A stretch of DNA of 64,000 bases. Source: Pseudomonas putida. GTDB lineage: Bacteria; Pseudomonadota; Gammaproteobacteria; Pseudomonadales; Pseudomonadaceae. Under the pieces are notes generated by a model. That model had not been told where the DNA came from. It saw only the letters and a list, made by a program, of their open reading frames with translations, and made no database searches. Below are positions 24,997 to 35,300 of the stretch, piece after piece (position 1 is the stretch's first letter; the number at the start of each line of letters is the position of its first letter). A program made the translations under genes and the position numbers. The stretch covers positions 3,224,001 through 3,288,000 of the forward strand of contig NZ_CP066306.1 of assembly GCF_016406145.1 (NCBI RefSeq), read 5' to 3'.

Positions 24997-27995
24997 AGCC
25001 GCGCGTTACCCTCACATTCACCGGGCTATTGCTGTGCACCACCGCCCTGCCTGCCTTGGCCGCGCCCATGACCGATTTCCAGCGGTTCACCAGCTATCCG
25101 TTCATGGAACGCAGTTACCGCGAAGCGAAGAGAGACAACTGGGCCGAAGTCGAGCGCCTGACACGCCATGTACTGGGGCGGGTGCCGAACAACGATGAAG
25201 CGCGCGCGCTGCTGGTCGAGGCCCTGGCCCACCAGCGCCGCTACAAGGAAGCAGAAGCACTGGCCGAGCAGCTCGGCAGCGGCACGGAGAATGCCGACGC
25301 CCTGCTCGAGCTGCGCCTGACCTGGATCGAGCAGGACCCACCCGCGGCCAGCCAGGTGGAGGGCTGGTTGGCCACAGCTGACGGCGCACACCGGGTACGC
25401 CTGTGGCAGGCCTACAGCCTGAGCCTGGCCAAATTCGGCGGTGCCGGCAGGGCCCTGGACTGGCTGAGCCAGTTGCCACCACGCGGCGATGGCCAGGTGC
25501 TGCGCCTGGCCAGGGCCAATTTCGCCGAGCAACTGCGCAACTGGAATGCCACCATCGATCAACTGCAGCCTCTGGCCGACAGGGGGCAATTGCCGGCCGA
25601 TGCCTGGCAGCGCCTGGCCAACGCCTACGTCCAGCAGGTCGATGAAAAGGGCCTGACCCGCTTGCTGCAAAGCGCGCCTTCCCCCGAGATGGCCAGCCAG
25701 ACCCGGCTGGCCATGGCCAACCGCGCAATCGCAATGGGCTACAACAAACAGGCACAGCGCTGGCTGCAAACACTGCCCACCGAGCAGTTGCAACAGCCCG
25801 AGCAGCGCCAGCAGCTCTGGGAGCTGGCCCGCGAAGGCAACGATGCGCCGCTGCTCAGGCGCCTGAGCAACGAGCTGCAGCGGCCCTGCCTGGAGACGGT
25901 CGACTGGCTTTCACGGCACGACCCGAACATTGCCCGCGAACAGTTCAAAGACTGCTCTGCAGGCGCCGAACCACGAGCCTACGCAATACTCAAGCAGCGC
26001 CTATACGGCAACCCGGCAGCGCCGCCCCAACCGCGCACCGCCGCCGAGTGGGAGCAACGTTACCGGCGCACGGGCGAGCTGGCCGCGCTTGAACAAGCAA
26101 CCTTCCTACTGGTGCGGCAAGGCCACGACGAGCGCGCCCGAACCTTGTTGGAGCAGGCCTACGACCGGCGCCAGGGACGTCTGACACCCTCACTGCTGCA
26201 GCGCCTGGGCAACCTTTATGCTCGCCAGGACGGCCAGCTGGACAGCCGCAGAATGCTCAGCCTGATCCCCCAGGTGGATGCCAATACCCGTGGCCAGCTG
26301 CTGGGCCGCCTGGCCGAGGCCGGGCAATGCGACACCGTACGCCGGGCCATGCCGGCAACCCCCAGCGAAGCCGGGCAATACCGTGCACTGGGGCGCTGCG
26401 CCATGCCCGAACAGCCGGGTGAAGCGGTGGTCTACTACCAGGCCGCCGAGCGCCTGGGCGACAGTGGCAACCGCTTGCCACTGGCCTATGCCCTAGAGGC
26501 TGCAGGTGACTCCACCGCAGCCCTGCCAATCTGGCGCAGCCTGCCGGACAGCGCCTGGAACGACAACGCCCGCCTGACCGCCGCCGCAGGTGCGCTGAAC
26601 GCGGGCGACCCGCAAGCTGCCCGCCGCTACTGGGACGCCGCCGCGCATACCCGCGCCGACGACTGGGCACTGGGCGCCGCCATCGCCCAGCGCCAGGGGG
26701 ACCTGCAGGCCGCCCTTGGCTTTCAGCGCCAGGCGCTGGCACACACCCCTCGCGCCGACCACTACTACGCGGCCGCCGGCACCGCACAACAGGCCGGCGA
26801 CAGCGCCCAGAGCACTGCCTGGCTAGCCGAAGCGGTGCGCCTGGCCCCCAACCAACCACGCTATCGCGCCGACTACGGCATGCGCCTGGCCAGCTCGCCA
26901 GACAAGGCCGAGCGCCGCCAGGCGATCCCGTATCTGGAGCGCGCCACCGTCGATTTCCCCGAGGATTACCGCCTCGGCGAGACCCTGGCCGTGCGCTATG
27001 ACGAAGCCGAAAACAGTGCCTCTGCCCGCCGCGAGCTGCGCCGGGTGATCGATGTGGAGCAGGACCTGGTCGACGGCGACGATGAATACGGCAGCCTCGA
27101 TGCCCGTAAATACCGCCAGCGGCGCGCCCACGAAACCCTGTCGCGGCGTGACACCGTGACGCTGGCCAGCACCTGGTCGCCAGCTGGCACCTCGACCAAC
27201 GACCGGTTCCTCGAAAACGGTGTGCGCAGCGGCAGTTCGCGCCGTGCACAGTCGCAAAACGTGCAACTGGCCATGTGGGACCATGCCCTGGGCGAAGAGC
27301 CCAGCCGCAATGGCAGCACATTGTCGGTGTACGGCCGCGTTCTGTTCGGCGGCCAAAGCCGTACCGACTATGCCCAGAGCATGGGCACCGGTGTCGGCCT
27401 GCGTTACAAACCGTTCGGCCAGGCCAACCTCAACCTGTACGCCGAGCTATACCATCAACGGCAGATCGATGCCGAGCATTACAGCGGCCTGAGTCTCGGT
27501 GAGCTGCTCAGCCCGGCCAAGGTCGGTGGCAACTGGGGTGACCTGCGCCACAACGCAGAGTCGAGCAACGACCTGCTGCTGCGTGCCACTGCCTCGTTTC
27601 TTGACCAAGGTGACTGGCGCAACGACTGGCGGGTAGACGAGGACGACTGGAACGAGCGCTTCCTCTACCTCGACGCTGCCTGGTGGACCCGTGCCGGTGA
27701 TCATGCCTGGCTGTCCCGTTACCAGCAGGGCCATGCCTGGAAATTGCCCGGCACTTCGCCGCAAACCCTCATGCCCTATGGCTTCCTCGAGTTTTCTAGC
27801 CAGGATCCCAGCAACGATTGGCGCCAAGATGCCCGCGCCGGCGTGGGGGTGCGCTGGCAATGGTGGTTCGACGATGACCGCTACAACGCTTACCGCGGCT
27901 CGCTGAAAGTACGCGCCGAGTATCAGCAGTCGTTGGGTGGCAACCTTTACCAGCGCGCCAATGGTGTGCTGGTCGGCGCGGAGATGAGCTTCTGA
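24993..27995 (+). CDS. nfrA: NfrA-like outer-membrane export protein (phage N4 adsorption protein A family)
   Basis: This 1000-residue exported protein has a signal peptide ending A-L-A-A-P and a long TPR-like alpha-helical periplasmic region (residues about 40-690, many A-L-L-x-x-A and W-Q-R-L-A-N-A-Y units). It then has a C-terminal beta-barrel with the NfrA_C look (S-T-L-S-V-Y-G-R-V-L-F-G-G, ending V-G-A-E-M-S-F). By analogy with E. coli it is the outer-membrane channel for the glycan made by NfrB and a likely phage attachment factor. It overlaps nfrB by four bases and the next gene by one base (TGATG), so the operon is translationally coupled. Confidence 0.9.
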   Translation: MKPRVTLTFTGLLLCTTALPALAAPMTDFQRFTSYPFMERSYREAKRDNWAEVERLTRHVLGRVPNNDEARALLVEALAHQRRYKEAEALAEQLGSGTENADALLELRLTWIEQDPPAASQVEGWLATADGAHRVRLWQAYSLSLAKFGGAGRALDWLSQLPPRGDGQVLRLARANFAEQLRNWNATIDQLQPLADRGQLPADAWQRLANAYVQQVDEKGLTRLLQSAPSPEMASQTRLAMANRAIAMGYNKQAQRWLQTLPTEQLQQPEQRQQLWELAREGNDAPLLRRLSNELQRPCLETVDWLSRHDPNIAREQFKDCSAGAEPRAYAILKQRLYGNPAAPPQPRTAAEWEQRYRRTGELAALEQATFLLVRQGHDERARTLLEQAYDRRQGRLTPSLLQRLGNLYARQDGQLDSRRMLSLIPQVDANTRGQLLGRLAEAGQCDTVRRAMPATPSEAGQYRALGRCAMPEQPGEAVVYYQAAERLGDSGNRLPLAYALEAAGDSTAALPIWRSLPDSAWNDNARLTAAAGALNAGDPQAARRYWDAAAHTRADDWALGAAIAQRQGDLQAALGFQRQALAHTPRADHYYAAAGTAQQAGDSAQSTAWLAEAVRLAPNQPRYRADYGMRLASSPDKAERRQAIPYLERATVDFPEDYRLGETLAVRYDEAENSASARRELRRVIDVEQDLVDGDDEYGSLDARKYRQRRAHETLSRRDTVTLASTWSPAGTSTNDRFLENGVRSGSSRRAQSQNVQLAMWDHALGEEPSRNGSTLSVYGRVLFGGQSRTDYAQSMGTGVGLRYKPFGQANLNLYAELYHQRQIDAEHYSGLSLGELLSPAKVGGNWGDLRHNAESSNDLLLRATASFLDQGDWRNDWRVDEDDWNERFLYLDAAWWTRAGDHAWLSRYQQGHAWKLPGTSPQTLMPYGFLEFSSQDPSNDWRQDARAGVGVRWQWWFDDDRYNAYRGSLKVRAEYQQSLGGNLYQRANGVLVGAEMSF

Positions 27996-28834
27996 TGCGT
28001 ACCTTTCTGGCCATCTGCCTGTTTGCACTGAGCCTGCCGGTCCTGGCCGACCAGCGCCTGTTCTATCAACCGCTGAACAGTGACGCCAGCGTCAGCCCCG
28101 CCCAATGGCAGCAACTGTGGCGTGCCACCGTGGCTCAGGGCGGCAAGACCGTGATCGTACAGTGGAGCGCCTATGGCGACAGCGACTTCGGTGGTGCCCA
28201 AGGCTGGCTGGCCAACAGCTTGCGCGAGGCGCATACCCAGGGCCTGCAACTGGTGCTCGGGCTGTACATGGACCCGGCCTATTATCAGCGCATCGAAGCA
28301 CTCGATGGTGATGGGCTGAGCAGCTACTGGAAAGCCCAACTGGGCAGATCCCTGAGCCAGTACCGGCAGGTGCGCCAGCACTGGCAAATAGAGGTGGCTG
28401 GCTGGTACCTGCCGATGGAGCTGGACGACCTGCACTTTCGCGACACAGCCCGTCGCCAGGCGCTGTACAGCCAGTTGCAAGCATTCAACCAACAGTTGGA
28501 CAAACCGCTGCACATCAGTGCCTTCACTGCCGGCAAACTGGCGCCGCGGGTCAATGGCGCGTGGCTGGACCAGCTCGCAGGCCTGGGTGTGAGCGTCTGG
28601 TGGCAGGACGGCACCGGCACCGGGCGGCTACCGGCGCTGGTGCGCCAAAGCTATGAACAGGCTTTGCCTTGCCGCGTGGGCGTGGTGCGTGAAGCGTTTC
28701 GCCAGGTGAGTGCGCCGGGGCAGGCGTTCAAGGCGCAGGCTGCGCAACCGAAGCTGACCGGCGGATGCCATGCCGAGGCAGTGTTTGCCCTGCGCTATCG
28801 GCCTTGGGCTCGGGGTGTTCTGCAGCAGAACTGA
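27995..28834 (+). CDS. Exported DUF4434-like protein of the NGR operon (YbcH-like)
   Basis: This 279-residue exported protein has a signal peptide ending V-L-A-D. Its body reads as a TIM-barrel-like DUF4434 protein: V-I-V-Q-W-S-A-Y-G-D, V-L-G-L-Y-M-D-P-A-Y-Y and A-G-W-Y-L-P-M-E-L-D-D are spaced like barrel strands with acidic residues at their ends. A glycosidase or glycan-modifying role in the periplasm is inferred from the fold and the operon. It is the last gene; its start overlaps the nfrA stop, and it is followed by a REP pair rather than a classic terminator. Confidence 0.78.
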   Translation: MRTFLAICLFALSLPVLADQRLFYQPLNSDASVSPAQWQQLWRATVAQGGKTVIVQWSAYGDSDFGGAQGWLANSLREAHTQGLQLVLGLYMDPAYYQRIEALDGDGLSSYWKAQLGRSLSQYRQVRQHWQIEVAGWYLPMELDDLHFRDTARRQALYSQLQAFNQQLDKPLHISAFTAGKLAPRVNGAWLDQLAGLGVSVWWQDGTGTGRLPALVRQSYEQALPCRVGVVREAFRQVSAPGQAFKAQAAQPKLTGGCHAEAVFALRYRPWARGVLQQN

Positions 28835-28854
28835 GACTGCCTGCACCTGCCTCA

Positions 28855-28934
28855 TCGCCGGCAAGCCGGCTCCCACAAGTACCCCGCTGCTCTCAAGCTC
28901 AGCGCAAACCCAGTGGGAGCCGGCTTGCCGGCGA
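28855..28934. repeat. REP pair (REPIN)
   Basis: TCGCCGGCAAGCCGGCTCCC (from 28855) is repeated in inverted orientation at 28914-28934, with 36 bases between. It lies between convergent genes. The core matches the REP family of the Pseudomonas fluorescens/putida lineage; the same core occurs at 37205, 61261 and, degraded, 43802. Confidence 0.85.
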
Positions 28935-28959
28935 TCATCGGCGAAGCCGGTGCCATGGA

Positions 28960-30258
28960 CTAACCTGCTGGCAAGCGAATCATGAACTGTGCACCACCCA
29001 GGGCCGACTGCGCCACCGTCAGCGTACCACCCTGCCCCTCGATGGCTCGCCGGCTGATCGCCAGCCCCAGACCGAACCCACCAGTATTGCGATCCCGGCT
29101 GCGGTCCAGGCGATAAAAAGGCTGGAAAATCCGCTCACGCTCTTCGACCGGAATGCCGATACCGTCATCCTCGACCGTCAACAGGCAAGCACCGTCCTCT
29201 TCCAGACGCAAACGCAGCAGCAGGCTCTGATCGCAATAGCGCATGCCATTGCGCACCAGGTTCTGCACCGCGCGGGCCGTGAGGCGCGGGTCAAGCACGA
29301 AGCGCGGTAGAGAACCGTCGGCGCGCACCTCCCACTCAATGCCACGGCTGTCGAGCTCTTCGGCAAAGCTGCCGAGCACACTGTCGACCAGCTCCAGCAA
29401 CGACACCTCGACCCGCTCACGGGCTTGGTCGGCGTTATACAGCCGGCTGTAGGACAGCAGTTCGAGCACCAGCTCATCCAGCTCGCGCACATGCCCGACC
29501 AGCTCCAGCAGGCGCTTGCGACTGGTGGGCGGCACTTCGTCAAACAACAGCACCAGGCCGAAGTCCAAGCGGGTTAGCGGCGTGCGCAGCTCATGGGAGA
29601 CAGCGTTGAGCAGCTCACGCTGCTGATTGACGTGGCGCTCCAGGTCGCTGGCCATGGTGTCGAATACACCGGCCAGTTCACCGATGTTCGAATGCGGGGA
29701 AATATGCGTGCGCTCGGCCATCTGCCCCTGGCCCAGGCGCCTGGCCGTTTCCTTGAGGCGCTCAAGGTCGCGCCAGTGCGGCCACACCCACAGCAGCAGG
29801 CAGCCGAGCATTGCGGCGCCGATCAGCACGGTTACGCCCCAGGACAGCACGTTGATGTCCAGCGGGTCCGGTGGCGAGTGCAGGCTCACCAGCCAGCCCT
29901 CTTCCAGCGGCGCCAGCACCGTTTCGTAGTAGCCCCACTCGCCGATACGCACTGCGTACAGCCCATGCGCCAGACGTGCCTGCTCCTGCGTGCTCAAGCT
30001 AGCCTGATCGGTACGCAGCAGGGTCACCTGCAGCGGCGCGAACGCCTCGGCCAGCTCCTGTTCCACCGCAGGCCATTGCTCACGCGGGGCCTGGCGGAAC
30101 TGGCGCACGATCAGCGACTGCACGCCTTTGGCCTGGTCCAGGTTATAGGCCACAAAGCGGTCATGGAACAGGCCGACTATGGCGTCAGGGATCAACAGCA
30201 GCGCACCGGCGTAGGCGACGATGATCACCAGGTACAGGCGCACCAGAATTTTCAGCAT
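28960..30258 (-). CDS. Sensor histidine kinase (RstB-like)
   Basis: The 432-residue inner-membrane protein has two transmembrane segments (residues about 5-25 and about 140-160) around a periplasmic sensor, then HAMP, HisKA with H-E-L-R-T-P-L-T-R-L, and an HATPase domain with N-L-V-R-N-G-M-R-Y, D-D-G-I-G-I and G-F-G-L-G-L-A-I. It phosphorylates the response regulator encoded six bases upstream. The domain order and size resemble RstB. The pair is divergent from an RND efflux operon, so control of that pump by this system is plausible but unproven. The signal sensed is unknown. Confidence 0.9.
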   Translation of the reverse strand: MLKILVRLYLVIIVAYAGALLLIPDAIVGLFHDRFVAYNLDQAKGVQSLIVRQFRQAPREQWPAVEQELAEAFAPLQVTLLRTDQASLSTQEQARLAHGLYAVRIGEWGYYETVLAPLEEGWLVSLHSPPDPLDINVLSWGVTVLIGAAMLGCLLLWVWPHWRDLERLKETARRLGQGQMAERTHISPHSNIGELAGVFDTMASDLERHVNQQRELLNAVSHELRTPLTRLDFGLVLLFDEVPPTSRKRLLELVGHVRELDELVLELLSYSRLYNADQARERVEVSLLELVDSVLGSFAEELDSRGIEWEVRADGSLPRFVLDPRLTARAVQNLVRNGMRYCDQSLLLRLRLEEDGACLLTVEDDGIGIPVEERERIFQPFYRLDRSRDRNTGGFGLGLAISRRAIEGQGGTLTVAQSALGGAQFMIRLPAG

Positions 30259-30264
30259 GCTGCT

Positions 30265-30966
30265 TCAACACTCCCATTCGACGCGGCTGAACAGGTAACC
30301 CTTGCCCCATACGGTCTTGATCTTGCGCGCTTCGCCGGCGCTGTCGTCAAACTTGCGCCGCAGCTTGGAAATGGCCACGTCCACCGAGCGGTCGGTGCCA
30401 TTGAACTCAATGCCGCGCAGTTGCTGAAGGATGCGGTCACGGCTGAGCACTTCCCCGGCATTGCGCGCCAGCACCACGAGCAGGTTGTATTCACCGCTGG
30501 ACAGTTCGACCTCTTCCCCGCGCCAACTGACCAGGCGCTCGGCCAGGTCGATGCGCAAGCCACCGACCAGGATCTGCTCGCTGTCCAGCCGCGGCTCATG
30601 GACGCTGCTGCGGCGCAGCAAGGTTCGCACCCGTGCCAGCAGCACCCGCGGTTCACACGGTTTGGTCACGTAGTCGTCGGCGCCCATCTCCAGCCCCAAG
30701 ACCTGGTCGTGGCTGTCGTCACGGGCCGTCAGCATCAGGATCGGCAGGCTCTGGGACTCCTGGCGCAGCAGGCGGCACACCTGCAGGCCGTCGATACCCG
30801 GTAGCATCAGATCAAGGATGACCAGGTCGGGTTTGTCTTGCCGGAACGCTTCCAGAACATGGTCGCCCCGGGCGATCACCCGCACATGGAAGTCGTTGCG
30901 TTGCAGGTAGCTGGCGATCAATTCAGACAGCGCGCTGTCGTCTTCTACCAGGAGAATGTTTGGCAT
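30265..30966 (-). CDS. OmpR/PhoB-family response regulator (RstA-like)
   Basis: The product is 233 residues from the ATG at 30966. The receiver domain has the acidic pair in L-V-E-D-D, the phosphoacceptor Asp in L-V-I-L-D-L-M-L-P-G and the K-P switch lysine (V-T-K-P-C-E-P). The DNA-binding domain is a winged helix with L-S-S-G-E-Y-N-L-L and R-S-V-D-V-A-I-S-K-L-R-R-K. The longer frame from 31062 was rejected because the family start M-P-N-I-L-L-V is at 30966. The 173 bases to the divergent efflux gene must hold both promoters; a TTTTTCACAC repeat is visible around 31045-31065 but I cannot assign it. Confidence 0.92.
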   Translation of the reverse strand: MPNILLVEDDSALSELIASYLQRNDFHVRVIARGDHVLEAFRQDKPDLVILDLMLPGIDGLQVCRLLRQESQSLPILMLTARDDSHDQVLGLEMGADDYVTKPCEPRVLLARVRTLLRRSSVHEPRLDSEQILVGGLRIDLAERLVSWRGEEVELSSGEYNLLVVLARNAGEVLSRDRILQQLRGIEFNGTDRSVDVAISKLRRKFDDSAGEARKIKTVWGKGYLFSRVEWEC

Positions 30967-31139
30967 AGGGCTTGGTATGAGTTGAGGAAGGCCAACACAG
31001 GCATGTAGCGGCAAGAATATAGAATCCCCACGAGTGCAGGATTTTTCTTCACACTTTTTCACACACGTCCTACAGGTATTAACAGGCAGCCGCGCCCCGC
31101 CTGCCTTAGCATACGGCCGGTCATCATCGGAAGGTCCGT

Positions 31140-32315
31140 ATGCCTAACATCCTTATCCATCGCCTGCGCCCCGTGCCGCTCGTGGCGCTTCTGGCCATGT
31201 TCCTGGTCGGCTGCAACGACACCGAAGAGCAGGACACCCAGGCCCCCGTACCCCAGGTGCGGGTGGAAACCCTGAAGCTCCAGCCTCTGGCCATCAGCAC
31301 GGAGCTCAGCGGGCGCATTCTCGCCCCGCGTACCGCCGAAGTGCGCGCGCGGGTGGCGGGCGTGGTGCTCAAGCGGGTCTACCGCGAAGGCAGCGACGTC
31401 AAGCAAGGCGACGTGCTGTTTCTGATCGACCCGGCACCGTTCAAGGCCGACCACGATAGCGCCCGTGCCACACTGGCCAAAGCCCAGGCCAACCTGTATC
31501 AGGCACGCTTGCAGGAGCAGCGCTACCGCGAACTGGTCGACGACAAGGCCGTCAGCCGCCAGGAGTACGACAATGCCCGCGCGGCCTTCCTGCAGGCCGA
31601 CGCCGAAGTGGCCGCAGCCAAGGCTGCGCTTGAACGGGCGCGCCTGAACCTGGGTTACGCCACGGTAACCGCACCGATCTCCGGGCGCATCGGCCGCGCC
31701 CTGGTCACCGAAGGCGCGCTGGTGGGGCAGAACGAGACCACGCCACTGGCAACCATCCAGCAGCTGGACCCGATCCACGCCGACGTCACCCAGTCGACCC
31801 GCGAGCTCAACACCCTGCGCCGTGCGCTACGCGCTGGCGAGTTGCAGCAGGCAGGCAACGGGGAGGCAAGCGCCACGTTGATCCAGGATGACGGCACTGC
31901 CTACCCGTTACCCGGCAAACTGCTGTTTTCGGACATCAGCGTCGACCCGAGCACCAACCAGATAACCCTGCGCAGCGAGTTCCCCAACCCTGATCTGGAC
32001 CTGCTGCCCGGCAGCTACGTGCGCGTGCGCCTGGAGCAGGCCGTACAGCCCAAAGGCATCAGCGTGCCGCAGCGCGCAATCCTGCGTGACAGCGCTGGAG
32101 TGCCGAAAGTGCTGGTGGTCGACGCGCAGGCGCGCATCAGCGAGCGCCAAGTGGTACTGGGCAACGCCCAGGGCGACCGCTGGATCGTCAATGAAGGCCT
32201 GGCCGCTGGCGAACGTGTAGTGGTCGAGGGCCTGCAGCATGTCAAGGCCGGTGACCAGGTCCTGGTCGACACTGCCCAGCGCAGCCAACCCATCGCCCAG
32301 CACAACGGCCAGTGA
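31140..32315 (+). CDS. RND efflux periplasmic adaptor lipoprotein (AcrA/MexA family)
   Basis: This membrane-fusion protein has 391 residues and an N-terminal lipoprotein signal (L-A-M-F-L-V-G-C, Cys about residue 22). It then has the usual adaptor order: biotinyl-lipoyl half motifs around R-A-R-V-A-G-V-V and N-L-G-Y-A-T-V-T-A-P-I-S-G-R-I-G, a coiled-coil hairpin (residues about 100-160) and a beta-barrel domain with L-P-G-S-Y-V-R-V-R-L. GGAAGG is six bases upstream of the ATG. It is the first gene of a two-gene operon with the RND pump, divergent from a two-component system that may regulate it. Confidence 0.92.
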   Translation: MPNILIHRLRPVPLVALLAMFLVGCNDTEEQDTQAPVPQVRVETLKLQPLAISTELSGRILAPRTAEVRARVAGVVLKRVYREGSDVKQGDVLFLIDPAPFKADHDSARATLAKAQANLYQARLQEQRYRELVDDKAVSRQEYDNARAAFLQADAEVAAAKAALERARLNLGYATVTAPISGRIGRALVTEGALVGQNETTPLATIQQLDPIHADVTQSTRELNTLRRALRAGELQQAGNGEASATLIQDDGTAYPLPGKLLFSDISVDPSTNQITLRSEFPNPDLDLLPGSYVRVRLEQAVQPKGISVPQRAILRDSAGVPKVLVVDAQARISERQVVLGNAQGDRWIVNEGLAAGERVVVEGLQHVKAGDQVLVDTAQRSQPIAQHNGQ

Positions 32316-32326
32316 GGGCCTGACCC

Positions 32327-35300
32327 ATGCCGCAATTCTTCATCGACCGCCCGGTATTTGCCTGGGTGGTCGCGCTGTTCATCCTGCTGGCCGGGGCCCT
32401 GGCCATCCCGCAACTGCCGGTGGCCCAATACCCCAACGTGGCCCCGCCGCAGGTGGAAATCTATGCCGTGTACCCGGGGGCGTCCGCAGCCACCATGGAC
32501 GAGAGCGTGGTCAGCCTGATCGAGCAGGAGCTCAACGGTGCCGACAACCTGTTGTACTTCGAATCGCAGAGCAGCCTGGGCAGCGCCACCATTACCGCCA
32601 CCTTCGAGCCGGGGACCCACCCGGATCTGGCCCAGGTCGACGTGCAAAACCGCCTCAAGGTGGTCGAGTCGCGCTTGCCGCGCCCGGTGACCCAGCAGGG
32701 CCTGCAGGTGGAAAAAGTGTCCACCGGTTTTCTGCTGCTCGGCACCCTGACCTCTGAAGACGGCAGCCTTGATGAAACCGCCCTGTCGGATATCCTTGCC
32801 CGCAACGTGATGAACGAAATCCGCCGTCTCAAGGGCGTAGGCAAAGCCCAGCTTTACGGTTCCGAGCGTGCCATGCGGATCTGGATCGACCCTGGCAAGC
32901 TGATCGGTTTCAGCCTCACTCCCAACGATGTGGCCAATGCCATCGCCGCACAAAACGCCCAGGTGGCTCCCGGCAGCATCGGCGACCTGCCTGCCCGCAG
33001 CACCCAGGAGATCACCGCCAATGTGGTGGTCAAGGGCCAGCTGAGCACGCCGGAAGAATTTTCCGCCATTGTGCTGCGGGCCAACCCGGACGGCTCAACG
33101 GTGACCATCGGCGATGTGGCGCGGGTCGAGATCGGCGCCCAGGAATACCAGTACGGCACACGCCTGAACGGCAAGCCGGCCAGCGCCTTCAGCGTGCAGT
33201 TGGCACCGGGGGCCAACGCCATGGAAACGGCCACGCTGGTACGGGCGAAGATGCAGGAGCTGTCGGTTTATTTCCCGGAGGGAGTCAAGTACGACATCCC
33301 CTATGACACCTCGCCGTTCGTCAAGGTCTCCATCCAGCAGGTCATCAGCACCCTGTTCGAGGCCATGCTGCTGGTTTTCGCCGTGATGTTCCTGTTCCTG
33401 CAGAACCTGCGCTACACGTTGATCCCGACCCTGGTGGTGCCGGTGGCGCTGATGGGTACCTTCGCCGTGATGCTGGCGCTGGGCTTTTCGGTCAATGTGC
33501 TGACACTGTTCGGCATGGTCCTGGCCATCGGCATTCTGGTCGACGATGCCATCGTGGTGGTGGAGAACGTCGAGCGGATCATGGCCGAGGAAGGCTTGCC
33601 GCCGAAGGAGGCAACGCGCAAGGCGATGGGCCAGATCAGCGGCGCCATCATCGGCATCACCCTGGTGCTGGTGGCGGTGTTCCTGCCCATGGCCTTCATG
33701 AAAGGCTCTGTCGGGGTGATCTACCAGCAGTTCTCGCTGTCGATGGCCGTGTCGATCCTGTTCTCGGCGTTTCTGGCCCTGAGCCTGACCCCTGCCCTGT
33801 GCGCCACCCTGCTCACGCCGCTGCCCAAGGGCGAACACCACGAAAGCAAGGGCTTCTTCGGCTGGTTCAACCGCAATTTCGAACGCATGAGCAGCGGCTA
33901 TGAGCGCTGGGTGGTGCAGGCCCTCAAGCGCAGCGGCCGCTACCTGCTGGTGTATGGCGTGCTGCTGGCAGTGCTCGGCTACGGCTTCAGCCAGTTGCCC
34001 ACGGCATTCCTGCCCACTGAAGACCAGGGCTACACCATCACCGACATCCAGCTGCCACCAGGTGCCAGCCGCATGCGTACCGAGCAGGTAGCCGCACAGA
34101 TCGAGGCGCACAATGCCCAGGAGCCCGGGGTGGGCAACACCACGGTGATTCTCGGTTTCAGCTTCTCCGGTAGCGGGCAGAATGCGGCGCTGACCTTCAC
34201 CACCCTGAAGGACTGGTCCGAACGCGGCGCTGACGACAGCGCCCAGTCGATTGCCGACCGCGCCAACGCTGCATTCTCCCGGATCCGCGATGCGGTAGCG
34301 TTCTCTGTGCTGCCGCCGCCCATCGACGGCCTGGGAGAGTCCACCGGTTTCGAGTTGCGCCTGCAGGACCGTGGTGGCATGGGCCATGCCGCGCTGATGG
34401 CGGCGCGTGACGAACTGCTGGCTGGCGCCGGGAAAAGCAAGGTCTTGGTAAACGTGCGCGAAGCTTCGCTGGCCGAAAGCCCGCAGGTACAGCTGGAAAT
34501 CGACCGCCGCCAGGCCAATGCATTGGGCATATCGTTCGCCGACATTGGCGCGGTGCTGGACACCGCCGTAGGCTCCAACTACGTCAACGACTTCCCCAAC
34601 CAGGGCCGCATGCAGCGGGTGGTGGTGCAGGCCGAAGGCGACCAGCGCAGCCAGGTCGAGGACCTGCTGAAGATCCACGTGCGCAACAGCAGCGGCAAGA
34701 TGGTGCCATTAGGCGCGTTCGTACAGGCCAAATGGGTCAGTGGCCCTGTGCAATTGACCCGCTACAACGGCTACCCGGCCGTGTCGATTTCCGGTGAGCC
34801 GGCGGCCGGTTATAGCTCGGGCGAGGCCATGGCTGAAGTCGAGCGTCTGGTCGCGCAATTACCGGCCGGGGCCGGCCTGGAATGGACCGGCTTGTCATTG
34901 CAGGAGCGCCTGTCCGGCAGCCAGGCACCGCTGTTGATGGCGCTGTCACTGCTGGTGGTGTTCCTGTGCCTGGCGGCGCTGTACGAAAGCTGGTCGATCC
35001 CCACCGCAGTGCTCCTGGTGGTACCGCTCGGCGTGCTCGGCGCAGTGCTGGCGGTGACCCTGCGCGGCATGCCCAACGATGTGTTTTTCAAGGTCGGCCT
35101 GATCACCTTGATCGGCTTGTCGGCGAAGAACGCCATCCTCATCATCGAATTCGCCAAAAGCCTGGTGGACCAGGGTGTGGATGCCGTCGACGCCGCCGTG
35201 CAGGCCGCCCGCCTGCGCCTGCGGCCGATCGTGATGACCTCGCTGGCGTTCATACTCGGCGTGGTGCCACTGGCCATCGCCACCGGCGCCAGCTCGGCGA

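Noticed and set aside
33095..34678. Antisense frame of 527 codons opposite the RND pump
   Set aside because: Opposes conserved transmembrane helices of the pump; His/Gln-rich artefact.
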